Below are positions 5,089 to 5,113 of a DNA stretch of 5,113 nt, one piece after another (positions within the stretch are counted from its first letter, which is position 1; every line of letters begins with the position of its first letter). This DNA is from Pirellulaceae bacterium (lineage in GTDB: Bacteria > Planctomycetota > Planctomycetia > Pirellulales > Pirellulaceae). The translations under genes and the position numbers were made by a program. Under the pieces are notes generated by a model. It had not been told where the DNA came from, did no database searches, and worked only from the letters and a program-made list of their open reading frames with translations. The stretch lies in assembly GCA_030744095.1 (NCBI GenBank), contig JASLRF010000638.1:1-5113 (forward strand). Reading direction: 5' to 3'.

Positions 5089-5113
5089 GCAGGTGTTACT
5101 TTACGTTCAGGAA

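Larger units (their letters stand above)
4706..5113. other. Gene-free stretch with tRNA fragments and short repeats
   Basis: 408 bp with no credible protein gene. In order it contains a GC hairpin, the 3' part of a tRNA-Arg(UCG) on the minus strand, an 11-bp-period repeat pair, a leftward intrinsic terminator, a second 11-bp-period pair, a 12-bp-period pair, the 5' part of a tRNA-Arg(CCG) on the minus strand and a 7-bp hairpin. Taken together it is interpreted as an integration-site junction; the parts are listed separately. Confidence 0.6.

Overview
The window looks like planctomycete chromosome, most likely Pirellulaceae (Rhodopirellula-like). This is inferred from protein style, not from a database search. 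The clues are a single-pass secreted enzyme carrying one N-terminal EF-hand, a membrane-anchored PQQ-like beta-propeller with the W/F-P-x-F-x-G opening common in that phylum, moderately high G+C, and weak or variably placed Shine-Dalgarno sequences.

Layout from left to right. At 1-536 is the C-terminal part of a polyprenyl diphosphate synthase. It is followed immediately by birA (554-1378, or 533 if a GTG is used), encoding a biotin protein ligase without a DNA-binding domain. These two form a tight plus-strand housekeeping operon. A 30-bp convergent gap with a small hairpin separates them from a 561-residue three-helix membrane protein with a large PQQ-like beta-propeller on the minus strand (1409-3094). 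A divergent non-coding region of 393 bp follows (3095-3487). It holds a strong 27-34 bp dyad and a second long-range inverted repeat. It leads into an exported SGNH-hydrolase-like protein on the plus strand (3488-4705) with a signal peptide, one EF-hand and an atypical catalytic core.

The last 408 bp (4706-5113) contain no credible protein gene but are the most interesting part. On the minus strand there is the 3' portion of a tRNA-Arg(UCG) without its 5' half (4785-4830). About 190 bp further right is the 5' portion of a different tRNA-Arg(CCG) without its T-arm and 3' acceptor strand (5021-5069). Between them lie three pairs of tandem direct repeats with periods of 11, 11 and 12 bp, and a leftward intrinsic terminator. 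This reads best as an attachment-site junction of an integrative element or genomic island, with candidate recombinase or accessory-protein binding sites. The element body and its integrase, if present, would lie to the right of the window; the genes on the left look chromosomal.

Functionally, the left operon is core metabolism (isoprenoid chain for quinone or cell-wall carrier lipid; biotinylation of carboxylases). The two middle genes are envelope or periplasm proteins of unknown exact substrate, divergently transcribed from a shared and structured intergenic region.
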